A stretch of DNA of 64,000 bases from Deltaproteobacteria bacterium GWA2_38_16 (GCA_001797335.1 MGPE01000011.1:607-64606), one strand, 5' to 3'. Shown: positions 1-8,445, counted from the first letter of the stretch. Numbers and translations: made by a program. The notes: generated by a model not told the origin, from the sequence alone.

Positions 1-3000
1 GATAAGATCATAAAATCAGCATACCTTACGGGTGATACCCAAATGGTTTTCCTGGGTAGTATTTATCCCCTGGGTCTCCCCGTCACAAAATATCCATACG
101 CAGATTACGAAGGAAATCCTATTAACGGCATTGCCATTCGCTTCCATGAAAATACCCTTAGAGAAATTATTAAAGAAGTTATTTTAAGAGATAGTGGAGA
201 AAAAATTACCTATACGGATCTGGCTCCTTCCGACACGATAAATTATATGTCAAGAATGGGGGAGTTTTTGACATACGTGGGTAACAAAGTAGGAGGAGAT
301 GTAGTTGCAAGACTTTTAGTTGATTTTTTTAAAAAGAACATCACCGTTTGTAAAGTAGAAAGCCCAGATGGACTCAAGGCAAACTGTTTAGAGAGTTTCC
401 CTTTTGAAGTAAATCTTCAAAGACTGGATTGGAGCGCGATACACCTAACTACTGCAGGATTTTCTCCCAATAGCTGTTATGCCCTTCAAATAGCTCTTGT
501 GAACAATACAGAGCATGATTTTTTAGGAACTTTTTGTATAGGCAATACAGCTTCAGAAGAGGGACTTTATGCCAATTTTGTTTATCGTGTGAATCGAAAA
601 AAATTAGATGAAAATCTAAAATTACAATATGGGATTGAACCCAGAAAGGATCTTATTGAATATGCCAGGGGAAAGGAAGAGTTTGCATCTGTTTCTGAAC
701 CAAATACCTGGAGCTATATGTTTAAGGGAGGCAATTTAGGCAGTCCCAGAAACTATTATCATGAAGATCTTCTTGGAACTCCACTGTTCACTTATTTTCA
801 TTACAATTATGAAAAAGCTGGTTTTGTGGGTCGCACTGGCTTTTATTATGATGATCCCAGCAATGAGTTATATTTTTTTCAAAGCAGTCTGGATGTTGAG
901 GATCGTAATTTTATGTTGATCCCTCAAGTTCCTCTTAACCCTTTTGATTTAGAGTATTATAAAAAAGCAACGCTTAGAACATTAATCTCAGATAAGGCCA
1001 AGTCCTTTCCTCCTATCATTTTTGAATCAGAACCCGGAATTATTGAATTTGCGGGACTACGATTTGAGTCCTTTGTAGGGGAACAAAGTAAATGCAACTT
1101 CTTCCACGAAATAAGGATTATTGCAGGGGGCAGCGCAAATGACATTGGGTGTATCGGCTGTAATTATGATTATAAAGATACGTATTGGGGGCTAGAAGAT
1201 AGAATAGATATCACTACCCCACCACAAACTACCATTTTAAGAAAATCTGTATATGAATTTGCGAAAAGCAGCTATGTTGAAAAAAGTTATCTGGGAATTA
1301 GGGTCAATGTCATGTCAAAAACAAAAGACAGGGGAGAAATCAAAACCTGTACTGATAACAATGCTCTTTTAAGAGCCCCAATTCCCTTAACTCAAACAGA
1401 AATTAACCTTTTAAATCAAGCGGGACTCCCCACTGAAATCATTGCACCTAAAATTTTAGAAGATGCCAGGACTCAAGTTTTAAATGATCCAGATCCTTTT
1501 GTGCAATTGAGATATGGATATAAAGTCCCCGATCCCCATGAAATGGACAGTTGGGATAAAAAAACACGCGATCTTTTCATTGCAAAGATTCTTGTGCCTT
1601 CTCTTGTGGACACAGATAATAACTACTTGGGAGCTCGTAAAGAGACATTGCCAAAAGAGCGATTTTTCGATGATGTGTTTAAAGAAGGAATCCGGGCGAA
1701 TGGCTTCTTAGATCTTCATTTTAGTGAAGAAAGAAATGATAAACGTCCAGCCGGCCAACAAATAGCAGACATTTCAGAACGAGAACTCTTAACAGATCTT
1801 TTTTACCTATCCGACTCCGACGAAAATATGGGAGAAGATTTTTCGCATATTCCAAGAAACCAAAGGACAGCGGATCAAAAAAATAAACACGTGCAACGCT
1901 ATATCGCAGAAGAACACCTTAAATTTGCTACCGGTTTTTTACGGGCGAATATGCACGCCAGAGATGCATTGATGCTCGTCCATCATGAATTTAGAAATAT
2001 TATTTTAGGAGCTAAAGAAGAAAAAATTCCTTTAGCGAATTGGTCTCAAATTTTAGAGATTATTCTAACAAAATATTTCCTCTGGAAAAAATATTTTGAA
2101 CATCCTCGATATGATCAAAATTGGTTTTCTCAATTTATTTCAGATGTCAGAGGAGGCATTCAAGAAAGAAAAGAACGAATTGATGAAAAATTTGTATTTA
2201 GACACACCACGGATGAAGGAAGTTTTTCAGCCACTATGAATTATACGAAAGATGCCAAAGACATTGCAGAAGCAGGCGTTTGGAATGTGCTAGATTCTTT
2301 TATTTTTGCTGGGTTAGAAAGCGCTAGCGATTGGGGATATCTTTCTTCCGAGCAAAGAAAATTGCAACTCGACCCTAGGATTGGAGATTCCACCTTAGCT
2401 GAATTTATGCTTTATCTGGAAGCGATAGGCGCAGCTACCATTTTTTTACCACCAGCCAAAGGAACCATTCGAGGAGCTAAGGCGGCTGTCTCTGCTTCTT
2501 TAAAGGGTGGCTCAAAAACCCTTATTAAAGAAGGAGAAAAGAAAATCCTGGAAGTAGCTGTTCATTCCCTACCGGATCGCTCCACAGCCCTTGCAAGTGT
2601 ACACTTAGAAAAAACGGTTATGGATGCTCCTTCCTTGGCTCCTCTTTCTCGCTCAAAAAGTGCCCTTCAGGGAGTTCGAGAGAGAGCTACTCAAAGTTTA
2701 GATTGGCTCACGCAACGATTCGGTTTTAAAAAAACCACCGATGGAAAATGGATTCGACTCTACCCAGATTCCTCCGCTCAAGCAAAAGAGATCATTGAAC
2801 ATAACCTCAAGCGCCATGATATAACGAGATATATTACCACTACCGTTAAAAAAGAAACCGGACTCGTAAAGGGGAGTAGTGGAGTAGAAGATGGAGAAGC
2901 CTTTGTTGAAGTTCTCTCTCACATTCACCCTGTAGAGTATGATTTTTTTAAAGATATCCTTGTTGCAAAATATCGTCCTGAATTCTTCTCTGATCGTTTG

Positions 3001-3768
3001 GAATCTATTAAAGGTTTTTTGAGCCGATGTCGTAGGCATGACCTTATTGTAGATGAAGAATTACAGACCTTAACAAAGTTAGCAGAGAATCAAGATTTTT
3101 CTAAACTCATCATGAAGCTTCAAGAAAAAGGTATTATTGATCAAAAAACAAAAGTTCAGTTTTTAACAGAACTGAGCATTACGAGCCACGAAGCAGAGCA
3201 TGCCGTTCAACATGTTTTTGGGACTCACTTGGTTTCGGAAAAAATACTGGCAAGATATGGGTTTCCTGAAGACGAAATTGTTCGTATCACAAAAACTGGA
3301 AATTTCCAAGAAATGCTAGAAGCTCTTCGTTCAAAGTTTTCTTCAAAAATAGATCCTGTGGTGTTTGATAAAATAGGAGAGGATTTTGACAAGGCAAGGG
3401 ATATAATAATGTTTGCCCAAGAAAAATATGCTTATCGGGAGCAAAGAAAATTGCTTCTTGCGCTAGCAGATGATGATGTATTTCGAGATGTCGTCATTAA
3501 AAAAGGAAAGAATGTAGAAATTAATCCCGCTCTTAGCAATAGCTTAGATCGTAAGCTTACGGTAGGTTATTGGGAACCATACTTTGGATTTTCCGATGAT
3601 GTCACAGATAAATTCATCTTAGATACCTATAAAGATGCCAAAAAGATATCATCCAATTGTCAGTTCGACGATATACCCGACGTCTTTAAAGGATCCAAAG
3701 AATTACCGGACTTTGGAGAAGCCATGGAGTCTTTAATTAGTGATATCCTCCTAAAATATTCCCTATGA
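1..3768 (+). CDS. Very large protein of unknown function with an HExxH motif (5' partial)
   Basis: The reading frame is open from the first base. The first in-frame ATG is at 43, but no stop precedes it, so the true N-terminus probably lies outside the window and the protein exceeds 1,240 residues. I do not recognise its family. Near the C-terminus a predicted helix carries HEAEH (codons 3187-3201), which fits the zinc-binding HExxH of metallopeptidases. A YAYREQ segment about 80 residues later (Glu codon at 3439) could supply a third ligand. A hydrophobic, Ala/Gly-rich stretch lies at about 2401-2460. The rest is mostly soluble and charged. It may be a large secreted or toxin-like peptidase, but that is inference from one short motif. 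A palindromic repeat block follows the stop codon. Confidence 0.75.
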   Translation, partial: DKIIKSAYLTGDTQMVFLGSIYPLGLPVTKYPYADYEGNPINGIAIRFHENTLREIIKEVILRDSGEKITYTDLAPSDTINYMSRMGEFLTYVGNKVGGDVVARLLVDFFKKNITVCKVESPDGLKANCLESFPFEVNLQRLDWSAIHLTTAGFSPNSCYALQIALVNNTEHDFLGTFCIGNTASEEGLYANFVYRVNRKKLDENLKLQYGIEPRKDLIEYARGKEEFASVSEPNTWSYMFKGGNLGSPRNYYHEDLLGTPLFTYFHYNYEKAGFVGRTGFYYDDPSNELYFFQSSLDVEDRNFMLIPQVPLNPFDLEYYKKATLRTLISDKAKSFPPIIFESEPGIIEFAGLRFESFVGEQSKCNFFHEIRIIAGGSANDIGCIGCNYDYKDTYWGLEDRIDITTPPQTTILRKSVYEFAKSSYVEKSYLGIRVNVMSKTKDRGEIKTCTDNNALLRAPIPLTQTEINLLNQAGLPTEIIAPKILEDARTQVLNDPDPFVQLRYGYKVPDPHEMDSWDKKTRDLFIAKILVPSLVDTDNNYLGARKETLPKERFFDDVFKEGIRANGFLDLHFSEERNDKRPAGQQIADISERELLTDLFYLSDSDENMGEDFSHIPRNQRTADQKNKHVQRYIAEEHLKFATGFLRANMHARDALMLVHHEFRNIILGAKEEKIPLANWSQILEIILTKYFLWKKYFEHPRYDQNWFSQFISDVRGGIQERKERIDEKFVFRHTTDEGSFSATMNYTKDAKDIAEAGVWNVLDSFIFAGLESASDWGYLSSEQRKLQLDPRIGDSTLAEFMLYLEAIGAATIFLPPAKGTIRGAKAAVSASLKGGSKTLIKEGEKKILEVAVHSLPDRSTALASVHLEKTVMDAPSLAPLSRSKSALQGVRERATQSLDWLTQRFGFKKTTDGKWIRLYPDSSAQAKEIIEHNLKRHDITRYITTTVKKETGLVKGSSGVEDGEAFVEVLSHIHPVEYDFFKDILVAKYRPEFFSDRLESIKGFLSRCRRHDLIVDEELQTLTKLAENQDFSKLIMKLQEKGIIDQKTKVQFLTELSITSHEAEHAVQHVFGTHLVSEKILARYGFPEDEIVRITKTGNFQEMLEALRSKFSSKIDPVVFDKIGEDFDKARDIIMFAQEKYAYREQRKLLLALADDDVFRDVVIKKGKNVEINPALSNSLDRKLTVGYWEPYFGFSDDVTDKFILDTYKDAKKISSNCQFDDIPDVFKGSKELPDFGEAMESLISDILLKYSL

Positions 3769-3801
3769 ACCTATGAAATAAACAAGCCTATTTTTTTGTT
3801 C

Positions 3802-3872
3802 TGTCATTCCGAACAAAGCGAGGAATCCCAAAGGTAACAAAGACGAGATCCTTCGCTTCGCTCAGGATGACA
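3802..3872. repeat. Palindromic repeat block (CCTTCG type)
   Basis: Intergenic block that starts TGTCATTCC and ends GGATGACA. Its right half (3845-3872) is 28 bases long and occurs again, base for base, inside carB at 34312-34339. It recurs almost complete in reverse orientation at 43268-43294. It sits between two convergent genes. Confidence 0.8.
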
Positions 3873-3874
3873 GT

Positions 3875-4570
3875 TTATTTAGATTTATTGACTTTGACGG
3901 CTTTAAAGATTTCAAAAGCGACGTAGATAACAAGAATAATGATTAGAATCAGCATCACAATCTTCATCCAATCAAATCCTTTTCGTGAAACAACTCCTTC
4001 TTCTTCTCCTTCGGAATAGATTAAGCCTTTTCCTTTAGAATCTCCTGATTTTTCTTCTGCAGCTTTTTCAGACGCTTTTGATTTTTGTTCTTCTTGTGCC
4101 ACCGGTTTTGAAGATTTTGTTTCTCCTCCTTCAGAAATGACGGCACTCCCAGAAGAGGCTTCAGGTTGAGAGGGAGCCGTTGCCTCACCTGCTGCTACCG
4201 TATCAGAGGGTGGTGCGGAGGATCCTAAAAAAGAGGGATCTCCTCGTTCTGCTCGGCCTGCCTGTGCTACCGCCCCACCTTGAGAAACCTCTCCTCCTTC
4301 GTTGCCTGAAGAAGCAGAGGAAGGAGTAGAAGCTTCGGGAGTTCCACCCTCTCCTTTTGCTCCAATCCCCTCAGGGAGTTGCCCTACTTTATAGTGGCTA
4401 ATTAATTTTCCACCGGCAATCTTACTGGCCACCACGTCCTCTAAGCTCCCTAACAGTGCAGAAAAACGAGGATTCATCTGGGCTGCCAACACTAAAACAA
4501 AAAAGGAGGCTAAGCCTACGACGAGCAGATATTCTGTTGTACTTTGCCCTTGATTTTTCATGACAGACAT
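3875..4570 (-). CDS. Flp-type pilin-like protein with long linker and C-terminal membrane anchor
   Basis: The protein has 231 residues from the ATG at 4570, chosen because GGAG lies a few bases upstream on the minus strand. The N-terminus carries G|QSTTEY followed by a hydrophobic helix. This is the class III (Flp/Tad) prepilin signature, with cleavage after Gly8 and the conserved Glu-Tyr at mature positions 5 and 6. Unlike true Flp pilins, which are short, about 130 residues rich in Ser, Gly, Ala, Pro and Glu follow, and then a second hydrophobic segment (LILIIILVIYVAFEIF) with a Lys-rich tail. It is therefore probably a minor pilin or TadE-like surface or anchor protein processed by a TadV-type peptidase. 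No other tad gene is in the window. It is divergent from ridA, with only 18 bases between start codons. Confidence 0.7.
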   Translation of the reverse strand: MSVMKNQGQSTTEYLLVVGLASFFVLVLAAQMNPRFSALLGSLEDVVASKIAGGKLISHYKVGQLPEGIGAKGEGGTPEASTPSSASSGNEGGEVSQGGAVAQAGRAERGDPSFLGSSAPPSDTVAAGEATAPSQPEASSGSAVISEGGETKSSKPVAQEEQKSKASEKAAEEKSGDSKGKGLIYSEGEEEGVVSRKGFDWMKIVMLILIIILVIYVAFEIFKAVKVNKSK

Positions 4571-4588
4571 TCTATCTCCTATTGTGCA

Positions 4589-4972
4589 ATGGATAAAAAA
4601 ATAATTCAAACACCAAACGCTCCCAAGGCCATTGGCCCCTATTCCCAAGCTATTGAAAGCCATGGGTTTTTATTTCTATCGGGACAAATCCCTATTGATC
4701 CTAAAACCAATGCCCTAATCCCAAGCACTTCCATTGTTGATCAAACCAAACGTGTGCTTCAAAATATTGAAGCCATTTTAACCTCTCAAAATCTTTCTTT
4801 TTCTCATGTGGTTAAAACCACCGTTTTTATTAAAAACATGTCTGACTTTCCAACGGTTAATGAAATCTATGGAACTTTTTTTAAAGAAAACCCACCGGCC
4901 AGATCTACGGTTGAAGTTTCCAGGCTTCCCAAAGACGTTCTGATCGAAATAGAAGTCATTGCAGCATTATAA
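4589..4972 (+). CDS. ridA: RidA family enamine/imine deaminase
   Basis: At 127 residues from the ATG at 4589 it has the usual RidA length. An upstream in-frame start would add 15 residues read through the neighbour's leader and is unlikely. Family hallmarks are visible: PKAIGPYSQAI near the N-terminus, FLSGQIPIDP, and the C-terminal RSTVEVSRLPKDVLIEIE with the conserved Arg that contacts the substrate carboxylate, and the Glu. RidA hydrolyses reactive enamine/imine intermediates such as 2-aminoacrylate released by PLP enzymes, in the cytosol as a trimer. Its promoter must lie inside the divergent pilin-like gene. Confidence 0.93.
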   Translation: MDKKIIQTPNAPKAIGPYSQAIESHGFLFLSGQIPIDPKTNALIPSTSIVDQTKRVLQNIEAILTSQNLSFSHVVKTTVFIKNMSDFPTVNEIYGTFFKENPPARSTVEVSRLPKDVLIEIEVIAAL

Positions 4973-4992
4973 AAGATGCGAAAGCATCTCAT

Positions 4993-5463
4993 TCAAAGAT
5001 GTAAGGCAAATTTTTTCACTTCTGGTCTTTCACATGCTGCCCAATCTTCGTACTTCATTTGAATGGCCTCTCTGTGGGTACCCGCTGAAAAAGTAATGTA
5101 TTCATCTTTACTCAACGCTTCATCCGCATAGACTTTTAAGTGGTATGCTTCTCCAAAAGGAGGCATCGCTCCAATTTCACAATCCGGAAAAAGCTTTCTT
5201 ATTTCTTCTTCTGTGGCCAGTCTTAATTCATCACATCCTAAAATACGTTTCATGGCTGAAAAATCCACTTTATAACAGGCCGGCAGTACCGCCATAATAA
5301 ATTCGTTGGGATCCTTTAAAAGAACCACTTTTGTAACATTTTGTCCGGGAATGTGTTTGCTATGGGCCAATTGCTGTGCCGTATAAGAACTTCCATGATA
5401 GATGGTCTCATAGCAAACATTGTGTTCTTTTAAAAGGCCTCGAAGTACTCTTGCAATCGACAT
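4993..5463 (-). CDS. YbaK/ProX-like aminoacyl-tRNA deacylase domain protein
   Basis: The protein has 156 residues. The start at 5463 is set by a strong AGGAGGT ribosome binding site about 7 bases upstream. A longer frame to 5511 would translate that site itself. The fold family is the YbaK/aminoacyl-tRNA editing domain: a conserved Lys in TKVVLLKD, the FIMAVLPA strand and a GAMPPFG loop, which is the usual substrate-binding loop. Such free-standing domains hydrolyse mischarged tRNAs (for example Cys-tRNAPro or Ala-tRNAPro). The exact substrate cannot be told from sequence. An extended -10 lies just upstream. Confidence 0.85.
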   Translation of the reverse strand: MSIARVLRGLLKEHNVCYETIYHGSSYTAQQLAHSKHIPGQNVTKVVLLKDPNEFIMAVLPACYKVDFSAMKRILGCDELRLATEEEIRKLFPDCEIGAMPPFGEAYHLKVYADEALSKDEYITFSAGTHREAIQMKYEDWAACERPEVKKFALHL

Positions 5464-5491
5464 ACGTCCCACCTCCTCACCTTCTTTATTC

Positions 5492-5500
5492 ATTATACCA
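5492..5500 (-). promoter_or_regulatory. Extended -10 promoter of the YbaK-like gene
   Basis: On the minus strand the bases read TGGTATAAT, a full TGn extended -10 with a perfect TATAAT. It lies about 30 bases upstream of the chosen start. No good -35 is present, which is normal for extended -10 promoters. Confidence 0.5.
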
Positions 5501-5509
5501 CGAAAATGC

Positions 5510-5559
5510 AAAAGAGGTGTTGGGGGGATAAGGGAAGAGAAGAGATCAACACCTCTTTT
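5510..5559 (-). terminator. Probable intrinsic terminator after the lipoprotein gene
   Basis: A 13-base inverted repeat (5510-5522 with 5547-5559, AAAAGAGGTGTTG and its complement) encloses a 24-base loop. On the minus strand it follows the lipoprotein gene and ends in a short T run. On the plus strand the T run is longer, so it may work both ways. Confidence 0.55.
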
Positions 5560-5579
5560 TTAGGGGGTAAATTTTTTGT

Positions 5580-6242
5580 TTATTTTAAACGCGTGTCTCG
5601 GTCTATTTGCGTACTGTGGTAAATATACCCGATAATACTCACCGGGATATTTCCATAGAGCATTTGAAAACCCATGATTTCTTGAACATCGGTTGTAAAA
5701 CTTACTCCACCGGGGACGCCACTGCCAAATCCACCGGGAGTTTCATATTGATACAAAGCTACAATGCCTGCGGGCAAGTTTTCTAAACTATAGACATAGG
5801 CAACCACTTGATCTTGGCCTGAGGTATTTCGATTAGGGCATACGACTTCAACACCAGGCATGCAGGGGATTCCAAATAAATACTTAAATCCCCATGATCG
5901 TTGCTGCCAAGGATTAAGCTGATGATAATATTCGTAAAGAGCAATTCCAAATCCATTTCGACCGGGATTATCTTTATTATAGGCGCGGCCTAAAAATTTA
6001 TATCCAGTCGTATTATCAAACTCTTGTTCGGTCACAATTTTAATCCTGGGAATGGTTTTTCCTTGGTACGTTGTATTATCTAAATAAGAAACCAAAATCC
6101 CAAGCTTTGCATCTGTAGGAGCGACGGGTAAAACTTGAATTTTTTGATCTGGATCATCAATGGGTTTTTTATTTAAAAGATTACAACCGCCATTAATGAA
6201 TGTAAGAATAAGTAACAATACTAACCAAAAATACTTTTTCAT
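5580..6242 (-). CDS. Predicted lipoprotein of unknown function
   Basis: The protein has 220 residues. The N-terminus MKKYFWLVLLLILTF followed by INGGC is a lipoprotein signal with Cys20 as the probable lipidated residue. The mature part is rich in Gly, Tyr and Asn and has two further Cys (GIPCMPGVEVVC) that could form a disulfide. No family is recognised. It appears to be a single-gene unit, with a terminator-like hairpin after it. About 215 bases upstream separate it from the ABC ATPase gene and hold only AT-rich sequence and that gene's terminator. Confidence 0.75.
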   Translation of the reverse strand: MKKYFWLVLLLILTFINGGCNLLNKKPIDDPDQKIQVLPVAPTDAKLGILVSYLDNTTYQGKTIPRIKIVTEQEFDNTTGYKFLGRAYNKDNPGRNGFGIALYEYYHQLNPWQQRSWGFKYLFGIPCMPGVEVVCPNRNTSGQDQVVAYVYSLENLPAGIVALYQYETPGGFGSGVPGGVSFTTDVQEIMGFQMLYGNIPVSIIGYIYHSTQIDRDTRLK

Positions 6243-6432
6243 AACGATACCCCTTTTTACTTATTAATATGTGCAACGGTTGTGCCAGAGAAGAGAAATT
6301 TTTAACTTATTGATTTTACTTGTATTTTTTACATATTACCCAGATTAAAAAAGGATTAGATTGTAAAGAATTTAGGCAGGCTTATGATGCTATTTAAAAT
6401 CACTAATAAAATTAATGAGTTACCATTCAAAA

Positions 6433-6450
6433 AAAACGAACAGGCGTTTT
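6433..6450 (-). terminator. Short hairpin plus T run after the ABC ATPase gene
   Basis: On the minus strand AAAACG, a six-base loop and CGTTTT are followed by further Ts, 10 bases after the stop codon at 6460. The stem is short and AT-rich, so this is a moderate call. Confidence 0.45.
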
Positions 6451-6459
6451 GTATAACAT

Positions 6460-7512
6460 TTACGCTGCTTTTTTAATAGATTCCCACCGTCGCGGGAATG
6501 ACATTTTCGATAATTCCTGAGGGATCCGTGCTCCCTCTTTTTCTTCATCAAAAAAATAGATTTTGGAAAGAGGAATATAAAGAGTGACCTGTTGCCCCAC
6601 TGTAAAGGACTGCGCTTGTGAAGAGCGAATGATCCACTTTGTGCCATCGACCACCACATGAAATAAATATTCAGCCCCCAAGGGTTCTATCATTTGAAAG
6701 GTGGCGGGAACTTGCCAATTTTCTCCTTCTGGGCGAGAAAAATAAATATCTTCCGGCCGAACACCCAGAGTAATAGCGCCGCGCTCTAAAAAATTCATGG
6801 GAGGAGATCCCATAAATCCTGCCACAAATCGGTTGGCGGGTTCATGATAAATTTCATGCGGAGTACCCACTTGTTGGATCTTCCCTTCATTTAAAACCAC
6901 AATACGGTCTCCCATGGTCATGGCTTCCACTTGATCGTGGGTGACATAAATGGTTGTGGTTTTAAGTTTTCGTTGGAGACTCATAAGCTCTGCTCGCATA
7001 GCCACCCTTAATTTGGCGTCTAAATTCGACAAAGGCTCATCCATGAGAAATACTTTTGGGTTTCGAATGATAGCTCTTCCTAAAGCCACGCGTTGTCGTT
7101 GGCCGCCAGAGAGTTCCTTGGGTTTTCTCTCTAACAGCATTTCAATTTCGAGCATTTGGGCAATAGCGTTGACCCTTTGTTGGATCTCGGCTTTTGGGAC
7201 TTTTCGAAGTCTTAAACTAAACGCTAGATTTTCAAATACCGTATAGTGGGGATAGAGAGCATAGTTTTGAAACACCATGGCGATGTCTCGATCTTTGGGG
7301 TCAAGACGATTGACCAAGCGATCCCCAATATAAATCTCACCGTTATTGAGGGTTTCTAATCCAGCTAGGAGTCTTAATGTTGTTGATTTTCCACAGCCTG
7401 ATGGCCCCACGAGCACCAAAAACTCCTGGTCTTTTACTTCCAAGTTAAAGTTTTTGAGAAGCTCTGTGGAGCCAAACTTTTTAGTAACCTCTTTAAAACT
7501 CACTTTCGCCAT
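6460..7512 (-). CDS. Sugar-type ABC transporter ATPase (MalK/UgpC/MsmK family), orphan
   Basis: The protein has 350 residues. Walker A GPSGCGKST is at 36-44, the Q-loop FQNYALYPH near 81, signature LSGGQ at 134-138, Walker B VFLMDEP followed by LSNLDAKLR, and the switch histidine is in YVTHDQVEAMTMGDRI. A C-terminal TOBE-type regulatory region (LGVRPEDI) follows. This is the CUT1 ATPase class that powers uptake of oligosaccharides or glycerol phosphate. No permease or binding protein is adjacent, so it probably serves transporters encoded elsewhere. The last 16 or so residues (MSFPRRWESIKKAA) are encoded by a palindromic repeat at 6479-6502 and are not part of the family fold. Confidence 0.93.
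   Translation of the reverse strand: MAKVSFKEVTKKFGSTELLKNFNLEVKDQEFLVLVGPSGCGKSTTLRLLAGLETLNNGEIYIGDRLVNRLDPKDRDIAMVFQNYALYPHYTVFENLAFSLRLRKVPKAEIQQRVNAIAQMLEIEMLLERKPKELSGGQRQRVALGRAIIRNPKVFLMDEPLSNLDAKLRVAMRAELMSLQRKLKTTTIYVTHDQVEAMTMGDRIVVLNEGKIQQVGTPHEIYHEPANRFVAGFMGSPPMNFLERGAITLGVRPEDIYFSRPEGENWQVPATFQMIEPLGAEYLFHVVVDGTKWIIRSSQAQSFTVGQQVTLYIPLSKIYFFDEEKEGARIPQELSKMSFPRRWESIKKAA
6479..6502. repeat. Palindromic repeat inside the ABC ATPase gene
   Basis: GATTCCC, a short centre and GGGAATGAC form the repeat. It is the same type as 7660-7683 and is read on the minus strand as SFPRRWES, the C-terminal tail of the ATPase. Confidence 0.8.
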
Positions 7513-7552
7513 ATCTATGATTCTTTTCGGATAACTCGATAGAAAACATAAG

Positions 7553-7602
7553 TCCCCCTCCCCTTTATCCCCTCCCTCGAGGGGAGGGGGTGGGGAGGGT
7601 GA
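7553..7602. repeat. G/C-run palindrome
   Basis: The repeat is built of CCCCTCCC and GGGGAGGG tracts around a central CCCTCGAGGG. It lies between the divergent ABC ATPase gene and the rsbW-led operon. It is very GC-rich compared with its surroundings and can form a strong hairpin. Confidence 0.7.
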
Positions 7603-7659
7603 TTTTACTCATGTTTTTAAGCAAAACACCCGATATACCTCTTGAAAGGAAATCGTGTA

Positions 7660-7683
7660 GATTCCCGCCTGCGCGGGAATGAC
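7660..7683. repeat. Palindromic repeat (ATTCCCG type)
   Basis: ATTCCCGCCTGCGCGGGAAT is followed by GAC, immediately upstream of the first gene of the efflux operon. It belongs to the same family as the repeats at 6479 and 47753. Confidence 0.8.
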
Positions 7684-7696
7684 ATGACGTGTTCAT

Positions 7697-8110
7697 ATGG
7701 CAGAATTTAAGGCAAAATTAGATAAGAGCTGGCTTTCAAAAATAGCTGATTTTATTGAAGAAACCGCAAAATCCCTAGGCTGCGACAATAAATTTATTAT
7801 TTATGACCTGAAGCTTGCCGTAGATGAAGCTGCTACCAACATCATGACCCATGGCAAAGAAAGCCAAAAACAAAATTATTTTACGATCAAACTTCTCAAA
7901 AACAATAACCAATTTGAAGTTGAAATTATTGATACCGGCACGCCCTTCCCTTTCAACACCCTTTCTGCAAAAGGATTTGGAGTAAAATTCATTAAAGCTG
8001 TTACCGATGGTTCATCCTATGAAACATTGAACCATAAAAATATTCTTAGACTCACGAAACACCTGAACCCCAAGGAGGACACGCCATGGAAATCCAAGAG
8101 CGAAAAGTAG
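7697..8110 (+). CDS. RsbW/SpoIIAB-like serine kinase anti-sigma factor
   Basis: The protein has 137 residues with a GHKL-type ATPase fold. The N-box AVDEAATNIMTHG near residues 50-62, the G1 box EIIDTGTPF and the G2-like GFGVKFIK are visible. In partner switching such a kinase binds either a target (often a sigma factor) or an unphosphorylated STAS partner, which it phosphorylates. The next two genes encode the STAS partner and the phosphatase, completing the triad. The coding region overlaps the STAS gene by 25 bases. No clear ribosome binding site precedes the ATG. No sigma factor gene is nearby. Confidence 0.88.
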   Translation: MAEFKAKLDKSWLSKIADFIEETAKSLGCDNKFIIYDLKLAVDEAATNIMTHGKESQKQNYFTIKLLKNNNQFEVEIIDTGTPFPFNTLSAKGFGVKFIKAVTDGSSYETLNHKNILRLTKHLNPKEDTPWKSKSEK

Positions 8111-8445
8111 CAGACATCATTCTTTTAGATTTATCGGGGAGAATCGATGCCTTTACATCAGAAAAATTAGAAGAAGAATTAAACTCCATTATCAATACCG
8201 GCAAACGAAAATTCATTATTAATTTTGATAAGGTTACCTATATCAGTAGCTCTGGTTTGAGAGTTTTTTTAGGTGCTTATAAAAAACTGTCTGACCATAA
8301 AGGCGCCATCCGATTTTCCAATATGCAAGACACCGTTTTAAAAGTGTTTGCCCTGGCTGGCTTTGATAAAATTTTTGATATCTATTCAACCGAAACCGAA
8401 GCCATGAACGGATTTAAAGGAGAACTCAATGAGTCACGGGCCTAA
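8086..8445 (+). CDS. STAS-domain anti-sigma factor antagonist (RsbV/SpoIIAA-like)
   Basis: The protein has 119 residues. The STAS fold is evident from VADIILLDLSGRIDAF, and the phosphorylation loop YISSSGLRVFLGAY carries the serines that the kinase would modify. An AAGGAGG site precedes the ATG within the upstream gene. The 17-base overlap with the phosphatase gene downstream indicates translational coupling. Its predicted role is to sequester the RsbW-like kinase when dephosphorylated. Confidence 0.9.
   Translation: MEIQERKVADIILLDLSGRIDAFTSEKLEEELNSIINTGKRKFIINFDKVTYISSSGLRVFLGAYKKLSDHKGAIRFSNMQDTVLKVFALAGFDKIFDIYSTETEAMNGFKGELNESRA

Noticed and set aside
2698-3039. Antisense open frame of 113 codons within the first gene
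   Set aside because: It is the shadow of a long coding region, with no ribosome site and no family likeness.
4571-4663. Longer start for the pilin-like protein (ATG at 4663)
   Set aside because: It would read through the ridA start region, and the prepilin signal would no longer be N-terminal. The ATG at 4570 has a ribosome binding site.
5464-5511. Longer start for the YbaK-like protein
   Set aside because: The extra codons are the ribosome binding site and -10 region of the shorter start.
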